Below, in pieces: positions 46,905-58,902 of a stretch of DNA of 64,000 nt. The DNA comes from Orobanche coerulescens (Eukaryota; Streptophyta; Magnoliopsida; Lamiales; Orobanchaceae), in contig CM065816.1 of assembly GCA_033398695.1 (NCBI GenBank), positions 133,025,358 through 133,089,357 of the forward strand, written 5' to 3'. How positions within the stretch are numbered: the first letter of the stretch is position 1; the number at the start of each line of letters is the position of its first letter. The translations under genes and the position numbers were made by a program. The notes beneath the pieces were generated by a model that did no database searches, was not told where the DNA came from, and saw only the letters and a list, made by a program, of their open reading frames with translations.

Positions 46905-47335
46905 ATCCAATCGGGTATGTCTTGCGGGGACTCCGAGGTTCGTGGCTTGTTAGCCCGATGCCGAGATAACTTATGGGGTTATCATCGGGTATGTCTTGCG
47001 GGGACTCCGAGGTTCGTGGCTTGTTAGCCCGATGCCGGGATAATTTATGGTTGTGATTTGTGTGTGACTTGTTTCGCTAGCCAGCTCGGGAGGGTCCTTC
47101 GAGGCCTCGAGTGGGATTTGTGGCTTCATCCCGGTCTTGGGCGATGCATGTGTGTGATTTGTTTCGCTAGCCAGCTCGGGAGGGTCCTTCGAGGCCTCAA
47201 GTGGGATTTGTGGCTTCATCCCGGTCCTAGGCGATGCGTGTGTGATTTGTTTCGCTAGCCAGCTCGGGAGGGTCCTTCGAGGCCTCGAGTGGGATTTGTG
47301 GCTTCGTCCCGGTCCTAGGCGATGCGCGTGCACGA
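46905..47335 (+). repeat. Two minisatellite blocks in the LARD B 5' LTR
   Basis: The first block has two units of 74 bp carrying tcgggtatgtcttgcgggga and cgaggttcgtggcttg. The second has three units of 90, 88 and about 85 bp carrying ctagccagctcgggagggtc and gtgggatttgtggcttc. Since 90 is divisible by 3, a repetitive reading frame arises here, which is not a gene. Confidence 0.9.
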
Positions 47336-47692
47336 TTTTGTTTTGTTGATTTTTATGTCCGTCGAGGACACGTGATGTTGGGCTCTGGCCCTGTGAATTG
47401 TTGTCGGTTTTCTATGTCTGAAAACAAAACCTTTGGGCTGTGACCCTGTTTATTTTGAAAAGATAAGGATTTGATAATCCTAAATTGTTTTCTATTAAAA
47501 CTCCCGAGGGTATTTTAAACCATTTTGCAAACCATTCTCGTTATTTGTGATCTTTCGGATTTGGAAAGTTTTACTCAAACTCTTGCCTTGGGAAGTATTC
47601 GTTTCGTTGTATTTGAATCTTTGAGGATTCCTAGTTATTGTTATTCTTGGAACTTGAATTATATGGCTCGTATTTGCACCTTATATTTGCAC

Positions 47693-47735
47693 TAGCAAAA
47701 CAGTGGAGTTTTGCTAACCCCCGAGTATTCGGGGG
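47693..47735 (+). repeat. Double hairpin, LARD B 5' LTR
   Basis: tagcaaaac (47693-47701) pairs with gttttgcta (47708-47716); 1 nt later cccccga (47718-47724) pairs with tcggggg (47729-47735). It lies about 356 bp from the LTR end. The matching copy in the 3' LTR is at 61519-61561. Confidence 0.9.
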
Positions 47736-48092
47736 GTGGATGTCTGTTTTTGCATTCAGGTTTTAGGAGCATAACACAGGGTCGGCGCGAAGGATGATGA
47801 GAGATGATCGATACTAATCACATGAGGAACCGTACGTTGTTGTATTGGTTCAGTTGTATTTTATTTATTTGCAGATATTTTTCCCGTTATGCAGGAGTTT
47901 TTTATTTGACCCTGCATTGGGCATGTAATGTGTTTGAGTTGTATGTATTTATTGAAAGACCAAGTCGGTCTACTGAGTTATTGTAGCCTTAAAGGCATCG
48001 TCTAGTTGTTCGCTAGTTGTTACCAGCCTGGTAGATCCTTGAGGAAAGGTTCTACGGCGTGTAATATCCCTGAGCGGATTGGGGGTGTTACA

Positions 48093-50888
48093 TAAATGGT
48101 ATCGGAGCTTTGGTTGTGGAAACCTAGGCTGTCGGGTCAAGTTTTGTTGTTTGAGTCTTGTTTCGTCGGATTTTATCTGACTGAGTCGTGTCGCGATGCG
48201 TCGTTTGAGTTTTTTGGTCGTGATTAGTATCGTGGGGCGATCATCATCTTCGTGCAACCTGTGGATGTAAGTCTCCCTTCTTTGTGTTTGTGCCTCGTCT
48301 GATGCGAGTTACAGGTATTATGAGTTAATTGATGGAATCCTCTTATGGATTTTGATTTCGTGATATGTGGTTATTTGACTCTCATATTTCGTTCATATGA
48401 GGAGTAGTGTTGCTGGATTGTGCATGTTGGACTGTATTTCTTTTATCCGCTGCGTGAGTTCTTTTGTAATGGCTTTCGGTATTTTACCGACTGAGTTTTA
48501 TTTCGAACCGATTCCCTTAACCGAGTTTTTGGCATTATGGCCTTGATCGTTTTGGCGAAATTCTCATGACGGTATTCAGTATTTTGTAAATGGATTTTGT
48601 GAGTTTTTTTTGTTTTTTGAAATATTACCGTCATCGGCCTTATTGGCATTTTTATAAATGGTTTTTAGCCTGGTGGGTTCCGGCGCGGGACTCACGGTGC
48701 TATATTGTTCCGTGTAATTACCTAAAATTTTTGGGCATTCTAGCCCATTGAATTATTTTCGAAAACCTTGAGTATCTTAGAAAATAAATTTCGAGATGTA
48801 CTTTTAAAATGAATTATTTTCTCGTGGTACATCCAAGGTGCCACAATATGTTTCAAAATTCTTCTACCTCGAGGACCCAAAATGTTTTGAGATATTTTCA
48901 ATATTTTATAAACACTTTTAATTAAACCCGAGGGTCGAATATTCTGAAAGTTTTTCACTAAGAGAAAGTGTCCTCATTTTTATCAAATGCGAAATGGTTC
49001 TCCAAAGTCTCGATAACGATGTTTCACGTTTGTATATTTTTTTTGAAAGGTGATACTCAAGATCAACCGGTATTTTTTCTAAATTATTTTCAAAAGGAGG
49101 TTTTCGTTTTTAAAACCTATCCATTCCCGTTTGAGGGCTGGGTATCATGTATGTATGATGTTCGCGTTGTCCTTATAATGTTAATTTCCGAATATGATCG
49201 AATTGGTGGCATGAACGTTGAGGCGTTGCCACGTATTTATAGTACTAGCCTTCTGTTAGAGGTGTGAACTGGTATTTACTATTTGTCGCCTCGTGGCGAT
49301 TTGCGTGTTGTCGCACGAGTGCGAGCTGTTGAAGCTTGGATTTTTGTGCGTTTATGCACATGGGTGATTGTTTCATGATGGTTGTAATTATGTACTGGTT
49401 ATCGTTCGGGCCGTTGAAGTCGCCGAATGATACCGTCGTTGCTGTAGTGTTTGTGTGTATATTACTTTACGATAGTAATCATTGTATATGATATGTGTTA
49501 TGATTCCTTGTTGTGCTGAGTTGGCATCTCCGCTATGTTGTTTTGCGACGTTATGCCCCATTGTATCTAGCATTTGTATATTTGGTATGCCGAGCCGAGG
49601 TGTTTCAACCGTGGTGTGTCGGGGGCATGCACGTACCAATTGTCCTTCTCGTCAATAACACATTTCAAGTGTGGACCCGAGAGACACATGATCCAGTTTT
49701 GCGAGTTGGGTTCCGAGTCTTTCGGGGTGTGAACTTCAGTATAAATATCAGGATCAGCTCTAAGAGGCCCATGGGAAATGTTTCCGTCAGCTGCTTTTGT
49801 GTTTTTGCCTTGTTTCCGTTATTGTGAGTTGCGGGGACGACCTTCTTTTATAAGAGGTCGGATGTAATACCTGTATTGCTTTTGGACATCTGCATTTCCT
49901 CTTTCTCAAGTCTATCGACTCGCTCGTGTTCGTTGATACTTTCTGAACTTGTTCTGTATTTCGGTTTCATCGTTCGAACGAACTGTGATCTTGTTGTGGG
50001 TCGATCTGGTTATCGCTATGACTTTTTCGAGTTCGGTTCGATTCTTGTGAATCTTGTTCGGAAGTGACATCACTTGGTTCTATTAGTTCTTTTATTCGAA
50101 GTGGATCGGATTTGGAACTTCTGTATTTTTGACTCTGTCGACTCGTTTATGTTCGTTGACATTTTCTGAGCGTGTCCTGCCCCTTGCTTTTGTTGATCGA
50201 ACTAGGGTGGTATTGTTTCATAATAACTCATTTGAAGTTGTGACTTTTCAATTGCTATTCCCTTTCCTGTAGATCTCATGTGAATGCACATCTTGTTGCT
50301 TTCACCGGATCATATATTGTCTCGAGTCGAGACGTGAACCTGGGAGTTGTTTGAATTTTATTGTTCTTCGTGATTCGAACATGATTGTTCAAATTTTGTT
50401 GTCTCGATCGTTTGATTGTTCGGTTTTTGTTGATCTCGTTTTGTGATTGTTGAACGTTCAGGCTCCTTCGTAATTCCCTTAAGTTCGGGAAATTAGTCTC
50501 GTTTTCGATCTTCCAACCCTTGGGCGGTGGAATTCTGTATTTGTTCAGCGATTGGCTCGCGTTTTGATTGATGTACCGTTGGGGTGGTCAATCGTGTTGA
50601 TTTTCGTTCGTTGTGTTTTGTGATTGTTCGGATAATCAACTTGATTGTATTATCTGTTTGATGGCGCTTGTCACTTGTTGGTGTAATTATGTCTCTATCG
50701 GTGGCGTTGTGTTGGTCGTCGTGGAGCGTGTTTTCACGCCGTATATTCCTTTGCGCTGCTTGTAACGTTTCGCCGTTAGGCATAAGTTACGCGTTTCTTA
50801 TGTATCTCGTTGAGTTTTCCTGGCGGGATATTGCTCCTCCCTACTTGTTTTAAGTTTCGGGACGAAACTTCTTTTAAGGAGGGTAGAA
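48093..50888 (+). other. Non-coding interior of LARD B
   Basis: Starts with the PBS (TGGTATCGGAGC at 48097-48108) and ends with the PPT-like aaggagggtagaa at 50876-50888. It shares long blocks with the interiors of A and C. The longest ORFs are around 100 codons and have no family resemblance. A large part is T/G-rich on the plus strand. Confidence 0.88.
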
Positions 50889-50970
50889 TGTAATATCCGC
50901 AATTTCGGATTTCCGGTAAATTTCATTTTTCGGCGGAGGTCCGTTTCGACGACTCGCTCATGACCGTTTC
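50889..50970 (+). repeat. 3' LTR of LARD B, first 82 bp
   Basis: TGTAATATCCGCAATTTCGG... matches the start of 45167-48092. It is cut after gtttc (50966-50970), which is repeated at 58903-58907. Confidence 0.92.
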
Positions 50971-51343
50971 TGTAATATCCGCAATTTCGAATTTCGGTAA
51001 TTTTCTTTTTTCGGAGGAAGTTCGTTTTGACAACTCTATCATGACCGTTTCGTCATTCCGAGAATGATTAATTCTACACTTTTTGTCATCCGAGTTCGTT
51101 TCGGTGACGTTTTGTTGAGTTCCGTGTCCTTAATCGACTTTTTCACGTGGGAGTTCGACTTTGTAAAGTCACCATTAATTCTTGGAAACTCCAAAAATTC
51201 TGAATCTTTGCAACATTATAGAGCATCAAGTTAGCTTTCCAATGGTTCAAACGGTGAGTCAATCGGAGTCCAGACGAGGGAGTTATGGTCGAAATAGCCA
51301 AGACTGCACGATGTGCCTTTTTGGTGTTGAAGGGCGCTGTACC

Positions 51344-51447
51344 GTGTGCCGCGGCACACTCAGGCTGTTCCGCGGCACTAAGCTGATTCCTGGGCGTTTT
51401 TGGTGGCCCTGGGCTGCGGCACACTTGTCCTGTGCCGCGGCACACGG
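51344..51447 (+). repeat. CCGCGG palindrome array, LARD C 5' LTR
   Basis: A perfect 16-bp GTGTGCCGCGGCACAC at 51344-51359, decayed copies near 51366 (ttccgcggcac) and 51413 (ctgcggcacac), and another good copy near 51430. The 3' LTR has the equivalent at about 56617-56716. The same word is used by the Athila-like element. Confidence 0.88.
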
Positions 51448-53232
51448 GCTTTTTCTGCGTTTTTTAGCAGATTTTCGAGGAGAAAACTTCATTTTTCTCC
51501 TCTCTTCTTCCTCCTTCCATCTAGAGCGATTTCAATGGCGATTTTGGGCGATTTGAGTGCTCCCAAACTTGTAGAGATCATCCACCTCAAGTCTTGTTGT
51601 AGATTTTCGACCTCTACTTGAATCCTTCATCCAAATCAAGGTATTTTGGCTTGAACCCTTGTTTTTGTAGATTTGGGGATTTTCCCTTTTGATTTCGATT
51701 CCAAACCGTTTTTAATCAATTAATTGTTGTATAAACGTTGTTTTGAACTTGTTCTACGGATTGGATACTCGTATCTTTAGTTCGTTCAACCCGAGGGGTG
51801 ATTTCTTTGTTCTTGAAGGGTCTTGAACATTTAATGTTCGATTAAATGTTCGAATGAGTTCCCTTTGATAGTTTGTTGGGATTTCCGTTGTTTTCGGCCT
51901 TGATTCTCGTCGTAATCATGTTTTATTATTCCTTACGGAGGATTATAGGTGCTCGATGATTCCGATGTTGAATTCCGTTGGTGATTGATGATTCATGTGG
52001 TGTTTTCCCGTAGTAATTTCGGTGTTATCGCGTTCTAGATAGTGTTCGGGGATTTGAGGGCTACCCGGCCGTATCCGTTCACTTTTCCATTGCTCGTGAT
52101 ATCGAGGCAAGTACCTTGTTCATACGCTTCTCGTTTTGTGGATATGATGATCGATGATCATCTTGCTGTGTTTGTTTGTTTGTTTGAAATGAAGTTTCAA
52201 AAGATTTCGGTTTGGCCTCGTTAAAGGCTTTCTTTCAAAACGCGTGTGTTTTGTGAACGGTGTTTTGAGAATTGATTATGATTTGATTATTTTGAACGTT
52301 GAAGGATTTTATGATGATACTCCTATTGTTTAAAGTTATGGAATCGTGTATTCCGTATTTAATCTTGTTATTGTGTTTTGAAGAGTTTGATAATGGTGTC
52401 GAGTTAATGGCCATCTCTAGTGAGTATTCTTAATGAACTTACATTCTTAGCATGTTAGTATTGCATGAGTAACGTGTGTGTGTGTGTATGCTCATTGTGG
52501 GTTAGATCCGACGGGGTCTCGGTAGGGCTCCACGAAGCTGTGGAACCGCGAGCTTGCTTTTAACCACTGTGGGTTAGATCCGACGGGGTCTCGGCAGGGA
52601 TCCACGAAGCTGTGGGTCCGCGGTTAATTGTGGTGCATTTTACAAATGTGATTCGATATTGGCATTTCCGAAAATGAGTGCTTTGGAACTGTGTTTTCAT
52701 GATTGCATGCATCGACTAAGTGTGTAAGAGGTAAGTGTTCGTTTGGCTTACTTGGCTAGGATGGCACTAGAGTATTTTGTTGTTTGTTTTAAATCCTTTA
52801 TTTGTGGATTTTGATGTTGGGAGACGAACCTTGTGGTCGTTCTTGTGTACTGTGAGTTGATGAGATTTGGGGCTAAAATCCCAATGGTTTTGTAAAAGTC
52901 ATTTTACGGATTTGGGGCTAAAATCCCAACGGTTTGGTAAATGTCATTTTTCGGAAAGTAAACCTTTGGGGCGGTGACCCCTTTTGTCTTTTGGATTTTG
53001 AAAAGTGGGATTTGATAATCCTAAATTGTTTTCTATTGAAACTCTCGATGGCATTCTAAACCGTTTTATAAATTATTTCCATTGATTTATGATATTTCGA
53101 TTTTGAAAGGTTTTCTCAAACTCTTGCCTCGGGAAGTGCTTTTCGTTACGTTTGGATTTTTTATGGATTCCTGGTTATTGTTATTTGTGAAATGTGAATT
53201 GTATGGCTCGTATTTGCACTTTGTTCTTGCAC

Positions 53233-53275
53233 TAGCAAAACAGTGGAGTTTTGCTAACCCCCGAGTATTCGGGGG
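53233..53275 (+). repeat. Double hairpin, LARD C 5' LTR
   Basis: tagcaaaac (53233-53241) pairs with gttttgcta (53248-53256); 1 nt; cccccga (53258-53264) pairs with tcggggg (53269-53275). The 3' LTR copy is at 58498-58540. Confidence 0.9.
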
Positions 53276-53637
53276 GTGGATGTCTATTTTTGCATTCAGG
53301 TTTTGGAGCATAACACAGGGTCGGTACGAAGGATGATGAAAGATGAACGATACTAATCACACGAGGTTCCGTTGATGTCGTATTGGTCCAGTTGTATTTT
53401 CTTTTCCGCTGCGGTATCTTTTCCCCGTTGTACGGGAGTTTATTGTATTTTGACCCCTGCGTGGGTATGTGTTTGGAATTGAGTTGTACGTTATTATTGA
53501 AAGACCAAGTCGGTCTACTGAGTCATTTTAGCCTTAAAGGCAATGTTTAGATGTTTGATTTTAGTTATCAGCCTGGTAGATCCTCGAGGAGAGGGTCTAC
53601 GGCGTGTAATATCCCTGAGTGGATTGGGGGTGTTACA

Positions 53638-56248
53638 TAAATGGTATCAGAGCTTAGGTTGAGGAAAACCTAGGCTGTCGGGTCAAGTCGTGTTGTTTGA
53701 GTCTTGTTCGTCGGATTTTATCTGATTGAGTCGTGTCGCGACGCGTCGTTTGAGTTTGTTGGTCGTGATTAGTATCGTGGGGCGATCATCATCTTCGTGC
53801 GACCTGTGGAAGTAAGTCTCCTTTCTTTGTGTTGTGCCTCGTGTGACACGAGCCATTTTTATGATTATTTGTTAAGTGATGGAATCCTTATGTGGATTTC
53901 GATTTCACGATATGTATTTAATCGACTCTCGTATTTGATTTATACGAGGAGTGTCGTCGATTGTGATGTCTTTTTATTGTTGTTTTTGTCCGTTGCTGAT
54001 GATTTTCGAATCGATTTGCACGTTTTACAAGTTCTCTTGTGGAAGCTTTGTGCTTATACACGTTCGACTTGTTCACTAGCTAGTGCGGTAGGGTCTTTAG
54101 AGGCCTCGAATGGGGCCAGTGGTTTTGTTCTGAATGTGGTTATTTGACTCTAATATTTTGTTCTTATGAGGAGTAGTGTTGCTGGATTGTGCATGTTGAA
54201 CTGTATTTCTTTTATCCGCTGCGTGAGTTCTTTTGTAATGACTTTCGGTATTTTACCGACCGAGTTTTATTTCAATAACCGCTTCCCTTAACCGAGTTTT
54301 TGGCATTATGGCCTTGATCGCGTTGGCGAAATTCTTATGACGGTATATAGTATTTTGTAAATGGCTTTCGTGAGTTTTTGAAATATTACCATCATCAGCC
54401 TTTTTGGCATTTTTGTAAATAGTTTTTAGCCTGGGGTTCCGACGCGGGACCCACAGCGCTAGGATGTTCCGTGTGATTACCTGAAATTTTTGGGCATTCT
54501 AGCCTTTTTGGCATCGTCCTTTTTGGCATTGAATTATTTTCGAAAACTTGAGTATCTTAGAAATAAATTTCGAGACATATTTTTTTTCAAATGAGTTATT
54601 TTCTTGTGGTACATCCAGGTGCCACAATATATTTCAAAATTTTTCTGCCTCGAGGACCAAAATGTTTTGAGATATTTTCAATGTTTTAGAAACACTTTTA
54701 TTTAGACCTGAGGGTCGAATATTCTGAAAGTTTTCACTAAGAGAAAGTGTCCTCATTTTTATCAAATGCGAAATGGTTCTCCAAAGTCTCGATAACGATG
54801 TTTCACGTTTGTACTTTTTGAAAGGTGATACTCAAGATCAATCGGTGTTCTTCTAAATTATTCTCAAAATGAGGTTTTCGTTTTTAAAACCTATCCATTC
54901 CCGTTTGAGGGCTGGGTAATGATGTTCGCGTTGTCATTTTGATGTTTGCTCCCGAGTATGACCGAATTGGCGGTGTGAGCGTTGAGTCGTTTTCCACACA
55001 TTTGTTGTGTTAGCCCCTTGTGAGAGGTGGATATTGGTGTTGAATATTGTCGCCTCGTGATGATTTCTGCGTTGTCGCGCATGTGCGAGCTGTTAGAGCT
55101 TGGTTTGGTATGACCGTGTGTATCGGTGATAGTTCCGTTATGTGTCAGTTGTTTAATGTCTTGTTACCTTGCTCCCGTTTTTGTGAATTTCGTGGACGAG
55201 GGCGGAGGTAATGCCCGTACTATTTTGACTTCTGTATTTTCTCTTTCTCCAGTCTATCGATTCGCTCATGTTCGTTGACACTTTATGAACTTGTTCTGTA
55301 TTTCGGTTTCATCGTTCGAACGAGCTGTGATCTTGTTGTGGGCCGATCTGGTTATCGATGTGACTTTTTTCGAGTTCGGTTCGATTCTTGTGAACCTTGT
55401 TCGGAAGTGACATCATCTAGTTCTATTAGTTCTTTTATTCGAAGTGGATCGGATTTGGAACTCTTGTGTTTTCGACTTTGTCGACTCATCATGTTCGTTG
55501 ACATTTCTGAGCTTGTCCTGCCCCTTGCTTTTGTTGATTGAACGAGTATGGTATTGTTTCGGAATAGCTCGTTTGTCGTTGTGACTTTTCAATTTCTATT
55601 CCCTCTCATGTGGATCTTATGTGAATGCATATGTTGTTGTTTTCACCGGATCATATATTGTCTCGAGTCGAGATGTGAAGCTTGGAGTTGTTGTTTGAAT
55701 TTTATTGTTCTTCGTGATTCGAACATGAGTGTTCGATTTTTGTTGTCTCGATCGTTGTGGTTCGATCGTTTGATTGTTCGGTTCTTGTTGATCTCGTTTC
55801 GTGATTGTTGAGCATTCAGACTCCTTCCTAATTTCCTTATGTTCGGGAAATTAGTCTCGTTTTCGATCTTCCAACCCTTGGGCGGTGGAATTCCGTATTT
55901 GTTCAGCGTTTGGCTCGCGTTTTGATCATTATACCGTTAGGTTGGTCAATCGTATTGATTTTCATTCGTTGTGTTTTGTGATTGTTCGGATAATTGACTT
56001 GATTGTATTATCCATTTGATGACGCTTGTCACTTGTTGGTTTTATTATATCCCTAAGGGCGACGTTGTGTTGGTCGTCGTGGAGCGTGTTTTCACGCCGT
56101 ATGTCTCTTTGCGTTTCTTACAGCGTTTCGCCGTTGGGCGCGAGTTTTCTGTTTTTGGTGTATCTCGTCGAGTTTTCCTGGCGGGTATATTGCTTCCCCC
56201 CTACTTGTTTTAAGTTTCGGGACGAAACTTCTTTTAAGGAGGGTAGAA
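53638..56248 (+). other. Non-coding interior of LARD C
   Basis: PBS at 53642-53653 and PPT-like aaggagggtagaa at the end (56236-56248). Blocks are shared with A and B, for example around 54740-54810. ORFs are short and unlike any protein I know. Confidence 0.88.
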
Positions 56249-58902
56249 TGTAATATCCACAATTTCGAATTTCGGTAATTTTCTTTTTTCGGAGGAAGTT
56301 CGTTTTGACAACTCTATCATGACCATTTCGTCATTCCGAGAATGATTAATTCTACACTTTTTCTCATCCGAGTTCGTTTCGGTGACGTTTTGTTGAGTTC
56401 CGTGTCCTTAATCGACTTTTTCACGTGGGAGTTCGACTTTGTAAAGTCACCATTAATTCTTGGAAACTCCAAAAATTCTGAATCTTTGCAACATTATAGA
56501 GCATCAAGTTATCTTTCCAATGGTTCAAACGGTGAGTCAATCGGAGTCCAGACGAGGGAGTTATGGTCGAAATAGCGAGGCGCACGGTGTGCCTTTTTGG
56601 TGTTGAAGGGCGTACCATGTGCCGCGGCACACTCAGTGTGCCGCGGCACTAAGCTGATTCCTGGCGTTTTGGTGGCCACAGGCTGCGGCACACTTTTCCT
56701 GTGCCGCGGCACACGGGCTTTTTCTGCGTTTTTTAACAGATTTTCGAGGAGAAAACTTCATTTTTCTCCTCTCTTCTTCCTCCTTCCATCTAGAGCGATT
56801 TCAATGGCGATTTTGGGCGATTTGAGTGCTCCCAAACTTGTAGAGATCATCCACCTCAAGTCTTGTTGTAGATTTTCGACCTCTACTTGAATCCTTCATC
56901 CAAATCAAGGTATTTTGGCTTGAACCCTTGTTTTTGTAGATTTGGGGATTTTCCCTTTTGATTTCGATTCCAATCCGTTTTTAATCAATTAATTGTTGTA
57001 TAAACGTTGTTTTGAACTTGTTCTACGGATTGGATACTCGTATCTTTGGTTCGTTCAACCCGAGGGGTGATTTCTTTATTCTTGAAGGGTCTTGAACATT
57101 TAATGTTCGATTAAATGTTCGAATGAGTTCCCTTTGATAGTTTGTTGGGATTTCCGTTGTTTTCGGCCTTGATTCTCGTCGTAATCATGTTTTATTATTC
57201 CTTACGGAGGATTATAGGTGCTCGATGATTCCGATGTTGAATTCCGTTGGTGATTGATGATTCATGTGGTGTTTTCCCGTAGTAATTTCGGTGTTATCGC
57301 GTTCTAGATAGTGTTCGGGGATTTGAGGGCTACCCGGCCGTATCCGTTCACTTTTCCATTGCTCGTGATATCGAGGCAAGTACCTTGTTCATACGCTTCT
57401 CGTTTTGTGGATATGATGATCGGTGATCGTCTTGGTGTGTTTGTTTGTTTGTTTGAAATGAAGTTTCAAAAGATTTCGGTTTGGCCTCGTTAAAGGCTTT
57501 CTTTCAAAACGCGTGTGTTTTGTGAACGGTGTTTTGAGAATTGATTATGATTTGATTATTTTGAACGTTGAAGGATTTTATGATGATACTCCTATTGTTT
57601 AAAGTTATGGAATCGTGTATTCCGTATTTAATCTTGTTATTGTGTTTTGAAGAGTTTGATAATGGTGTCGAGTTAATGGCCATCTCTAGTGAGTATTCTT
57701 AATGAACTTACATTCTTATCATGTTAGTATTGCATGAGTAACGTGTGTGTGTGTATGCTCACTGCGGGTTAGATCCGACGGGGTCTCGGTAGGGCTCCAC
57801 GAAGCTGTGGAACCGCGAGCTTGCTTTTAACCACTGTGGGTTAGATCCGACGGGGTCTCGGCAGGGATCCACGAAGCTGTGGGTCCGCGGTTAATTGTGG
57901 TGCATTTTACAAATGTGATTCGATATTGGCATTTCCGGAAATGAGTGCTTTGGGCGTGTTTTCATGATTGCATGCATCGACTAAGTGTGTAAGAGGTAAG
58001 TGTTCGTTTGGCTTACTTGGCTAGGATGGCACTAGAGTATTTTGTTGTTTGTTTTAAATCCTTTATTTGTGGATTTTGATGTTGGGAGACGAACCTTGTG
58101 GTCGTTCTTGTGTACTGTGAGTTGATGAGATTTGGGGCTAAAATCCCAATGGTTTTGTAAAAGTCATTTTACGGATTTGCGGCTAAAATCCCAACGGTTT
58201 GGTAAATGTCATTTTTCGGAAAGTAAACCTTCGGGGCGGTGACCCCTTTTCTCTTTTGGATTTTGAAAAGTGGGATTTGATAATCCTAAATTGTTTTCTA
58301 TTGAAACTCTCGATGGCATTCTAAACCGTTTTATAAATTATTTCCATTGATTTATGATATTTCGATTTTGAAAGGTTTTCTCAAACTCTTGCCTCGGGAA
58401 GTGCTTTTCGTTACGTTTGGATTTTTTATGGATTCCTGGTTATTGTTATTTGTGAAATGTGAATTGTATGGCTCGTATTTGCACTTTGTTCTTGCACTAG
58501 CAAAACAGTGGAGTTTTGCTAACCCCCGAGTATTCGGGGGGTGGATGTCTATTTTTGCATTCAGGTTTTGGAGCATAACACAGGGTCGGCACGAAGGATG
58601 ATGAAAGATGAACGATACTAATCACACGAGGTTCCGTTGATGTCGTATTGGTCCAGTTGTTTTTTCTTTTCCGCTGCGGTATCTTTTCCCCGTTGTACGG
58701 GAGTTTATTGTATTTTGACCCCTGCGTGGGTATGTGTTTGGAATTGAGTTGTACGTTATTATTGAAAGACCAAGTCGGTCTACTGAGTCATTTTAGCCTT
58801 AAAGGCGATGTTTAGATGTTTGATTTTAGTTATCAGCCTGGTAGATCCTCGAGGAGAGGGTCTACGGCGTGTAATATCCCTGAGTGGATTGGGGGTGTTA
58901 CA
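56249..58902 (+). repeat. 3' LTR of LARD C
   Basis: Very similar to 50971-53637; double hairpin at 58498-58540; ends GTGTTACA before the TSD gtttc. Confidence 0.93.

Larger units (their letters stand above)
45167..48092 (+). repeat. 5' LTR of LARD B
   Basis: TGTAATATCCGC...GGGTGTTACA. It contains TTACGTACGTAA palindromes (45738-45860), a TATA-like tatttaagg near 45879, a CT-rich patch, two 74-bp repeats (from about 46911), three 88-90-bp repeats (47071-47330) and the double hairpin (47693-47735). Confidence 0.92.
50971..53637 (+). repeat. 5' LTR of LARD C
   Basis: TGTAATATCCGC...GGGTGTTACA. Palindrome array at 51344-51447, tandem pair with ttagatccgacggggtctcg at 52499-52627, a (GT)n run at about 52468, and double hairpin at 53233-53275. 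Confidence 0.93.
50971..58902 (+). mobile_element. LARD element C, complete, nested in LARD B
   Basis: 7932 bp, LTRs 50971-53637 (2667 bp) and 56249-58902 (2654 bp), perfect TSD gtttc (50966-50970 and 58903-58907). PBS TGGTATCAGAGC is at 53642-53653. The interior of 2611 bp has no gag or pol. It belongs to the same subfamily as LARD A: same LTR body, same CCGCGG array, same tandem pair, opposite orientation. The two LTRs are very similar, so insertion appears recent compared with the Sirevirus. Confidence 0.94.

Noticed and set aside
47058..47333. A repetitive reading frame of about 30-residue units, also at 60882-61175
   Set aside because: It comes from the 90-bp LTR minisatellite, whose unit length is a multiple of three. 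It lies inside an LTR, has no start context or family resemblance, and is open on both strands for the same reason.
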